A stretch of 64,000 bases of DNA from Anarhynchus alexandrinus (Eukaryota > Chordata > Aves > Charadriiformes > Charadriidae). Every line of letters starts with the position of its first letter. Position 1 is the stretch's first letter. The translations under genes and the position numbers were made by a program. The DNA lies in NCBI GenBank assembly GCA_008711295.1, contig VUYV01000062.1, positions 1 through 64,000 of the forward strand. The letters are read 5' to 3'. Positions 62,537-64,000 of the stretch are shown here, piece after piece. Under the pieces are notes generated by a model, which did not search any database, had not been told where the DNA came from, and was given only the letters and a program-made list of their open reading frames with translations.

Positions 62537-63017
62537 NNNNNNNNNNNNNNNNNNNNNNNNNNNNNNNNNNNNNNNNNNNNNNNNNNNNNNNNNNNNNNNN
62601 NNNNNNNNNNNNNNNNNNNNNNNNNNNNNNNNNNNNNNNNNNNNNNNNNNNNNNNNNNNNNNNNNNNNNNNNNNNNNNNNNNNNNNNNNNNNNNNNNNNN
62701 NNNNNNNNNNNNNNNNNNNNNNNNNNNNNNNNNNNNNNNNNNNNNNNNNNNNNNNNNNNNNNNNNNNNNNNNNNNNNNNNNNNNNNNNNNNNNNNNNNNN
62801 NNNNNNNNNNNNNNNNNNNNNNNNNNNNNNNNNNNNNNNNNNNNNNNNNNNNNNNNNNNNNNNNNNNNNNNNNNNNNNNNNNNNNNNNNNNNNNNNNNNN
62901 NNNNNNNNNNNNNNNNNNNNNNNNNNNNNNNNNNNNNNNNNNNNNNNNNNNNNNNNNNNNNNNNNNNNNNNNNNNNNNNNNNNNNNNNNNNNNNNNNNNN
63001 NNNNNNNNNNNNNNNNN
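62537..63017. other. Assembly gap (481 N)
   Basis: A run of unknown bases in the middle of the CpG island. It probably hides VPS35 exon 1 (start codon) and ORC6 exon 1. Confidence 0.99.
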
Positions 63018-63394
63018 GGGGGGAGGGCGCCAGCGCCGGTGCCGTCCCCGCGCGGGGCGGAGGAGGACGCGGGGCGGGCGGCGCTCCCGGTCACCGCGCT
63101 GCGGCTGCGGGCGGCGGCACCCGCTCTCGGCAGCCTTGTGCCCGTCCGGGTACGCGGGTCCATCCCCGCGGCGCTGGCCCGGCCCGCGCTCTGCCGCCGG
63201 CCCCGCCAAGGCTCCTCCCCGGGGTACGGACGGGCCCTGGCGGCGCTCCCCGTTCCCTGAGCCGGTGCTGCGGCCGCGGCTGGGGTCGGGCTGCGGGGCC
63301 GGGTGGGCCTCGGGTCGGCTCCTGCCCTGCCGTTCTTACCGTCTGGTGACTGTGGTGTTGGTAACGAGGGCTGCGTGTGCTGGGTGTTTCGCAG

Positions 63395-63524
63395 AAAAGC
63401 TGAAGAGTACCTGCGGCTGTGCCAGGTGAAATGCAGGGGATTCATGGTGCAGGTGACGGCGACGAGCAGTGCCGTGATGTGCCTGGACCTCGCCGCCAGT
63501 TTCATGAAACAACCCGTTGACAAA
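63395..63524 (+). CDS. ORC6 exon 2 (origin recognition complex subunit 6; gene partial)
   Basis: ORC6 is the smallest subunit of the origin recognition complex, which marks replication origins and helps load MCM in the nucleus. One base completing Arg plus 43 codons read KAEEYLRLCQVKC ... TSSAVMCLDLAASFMK ... VDK, matching the N-terminal TFIIB-like domain of vertebrate ORC6 (human KAEEYLRL and SSAVMCLDLAAS are the same). Acceptor TTTCGCAG, donor AAA|GTAAGA, phase 0 end. The middle (RGFMVQVTA) differs from human. Exon 1, with the start codon, is not found in the visible GC-rich flanks and is probably in the gap; exon 3 onward is beyond the right edge. Confidence 0.93.
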
Positions 63525-64000
63525 GTAAGATACAGTATACGACTTGGCTGGCGGGTGCCTTCTCCATAAGTCCACTAAAGTCAGTGTTCTGTGTAGTGCA
63601 CGTTGGGAGCAGGAAAAGGGTAGTAGTAACGGCCGTTACCCCGGACCCGGTGTGCTGCTAAACAGAGCTTTCGCTACTCAGACTTTGAGACGGCAAATTG
63701 AGATCAGTGTCATAATCACTTCACAAGCTGAGCTTGCTTTGTTATAATTTCAGCTCTTTTAGTAATAAGCTGCCAGCAAGGATGTTAAATTTTAAGATCT
63801 GTCCCTTTTACTGTGGAAGGGAAGCAGTGGCTCCAAAGAGTCCCTCTCTGGAGTAGTACCTGTAAACCTCCACCTGCAGACCTGCCAGGTGAATGGCACT
63901 GAGCTGCCAAAGTGATGTCTGGTACAAGATGTTCTTGATTGTCGATTCACTGACAAAGAATTCAATTGGACCTGACCCCATGAGGAGTAGCATGAAAGTA
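63525..64000 (+). other. ORC6 intron 2 (partial)
   Basis: Begins GTAAGATAC. No exon 3 of ORC6 (expected AYLIKLSGL-like) is visible before the window ends. A 61-codon minus-strand open stretch at 63808-63993 looks protein-like but matches nothing I know. Confidence 0.6.

Overview
The window looks like vertebrate nuclear DNA, almost certainly from a bird. It has intron-containing genes with GT-AG splice sites, a VPS35/ORC6 head-to-head pair, CpG-island promoters, an AT-rich gene-poor flank, and interspersed repeats that are nearly all CR1-type LINE fragments with the bird-style 3' tail (ATTCTATG repeats). I saw no Alu, L1 or other mammal-specific repeats. The species cannot be fixed from the sequence.

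Layout. (1) Positions 1-31 kb hold no gene I can support. They carry CR1 fragments at about 4.5-5.3, 13.5-14.3, 17.6-18.7, 23.1-24.2 and 26.6-27.0 kb, older amniote repeats, a (GT)n and an AT-rich block with a strong palindrome, and a few possible conserved non-coding patches. (2) Positions 31.1-35.2 kb hold a complete three-exon gene on the + strand for a class A GPCR of 436 residues. It is plainly a histamine H3-type receptor, with its start inside a CpG island. (3) Positions 35.2-37.8 kb are the convergent intergenic/3' UTR region. (4) Positions 37.8 to about 62.5 kb hold VPS35 on the - strand. Coding exons 2-17 are all present and splice in frame; together with an initiator Met they give 796 residues, the length of human VPS35. 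The ATG-only first exon is not visible and is inferred to lie in an assembly gap. (5) Positions 62.2-63.4 kb are a CpG island split by a 481-base run of N, the presumed shared promoter of VPS35 and ORC6. (6) At 63395-63524 lies exon 2 of ORC6 on the + strand; the rest of that gene is off the right edge.

The main point of interest is the receptor. It keeps the aminergic aspartate, the TM5 glutamate and the whole H3-like core, yet it sits beside VPS35, where the human gene order (SHCBP1-VPS35-ORC6, 16q) has no histamine receptor as far as I recall. HRH3 (20q) and HRH4 (18q) lie on the two other arms of a known 16q/18q/20q paralogon, so this could be a third H3/H4 ohnolog kept in birds and lost in mammals. 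That is an inference and needs a tree and a synteny check.

The three genes are not an operon. VPS35 (retromer cargo-selective core) and ORC6 (origin recognition complex) are housekeeping genes sharing a promoter; the receptor is an independently regulated signalling gene pointing toward the 3' end of VPS35.
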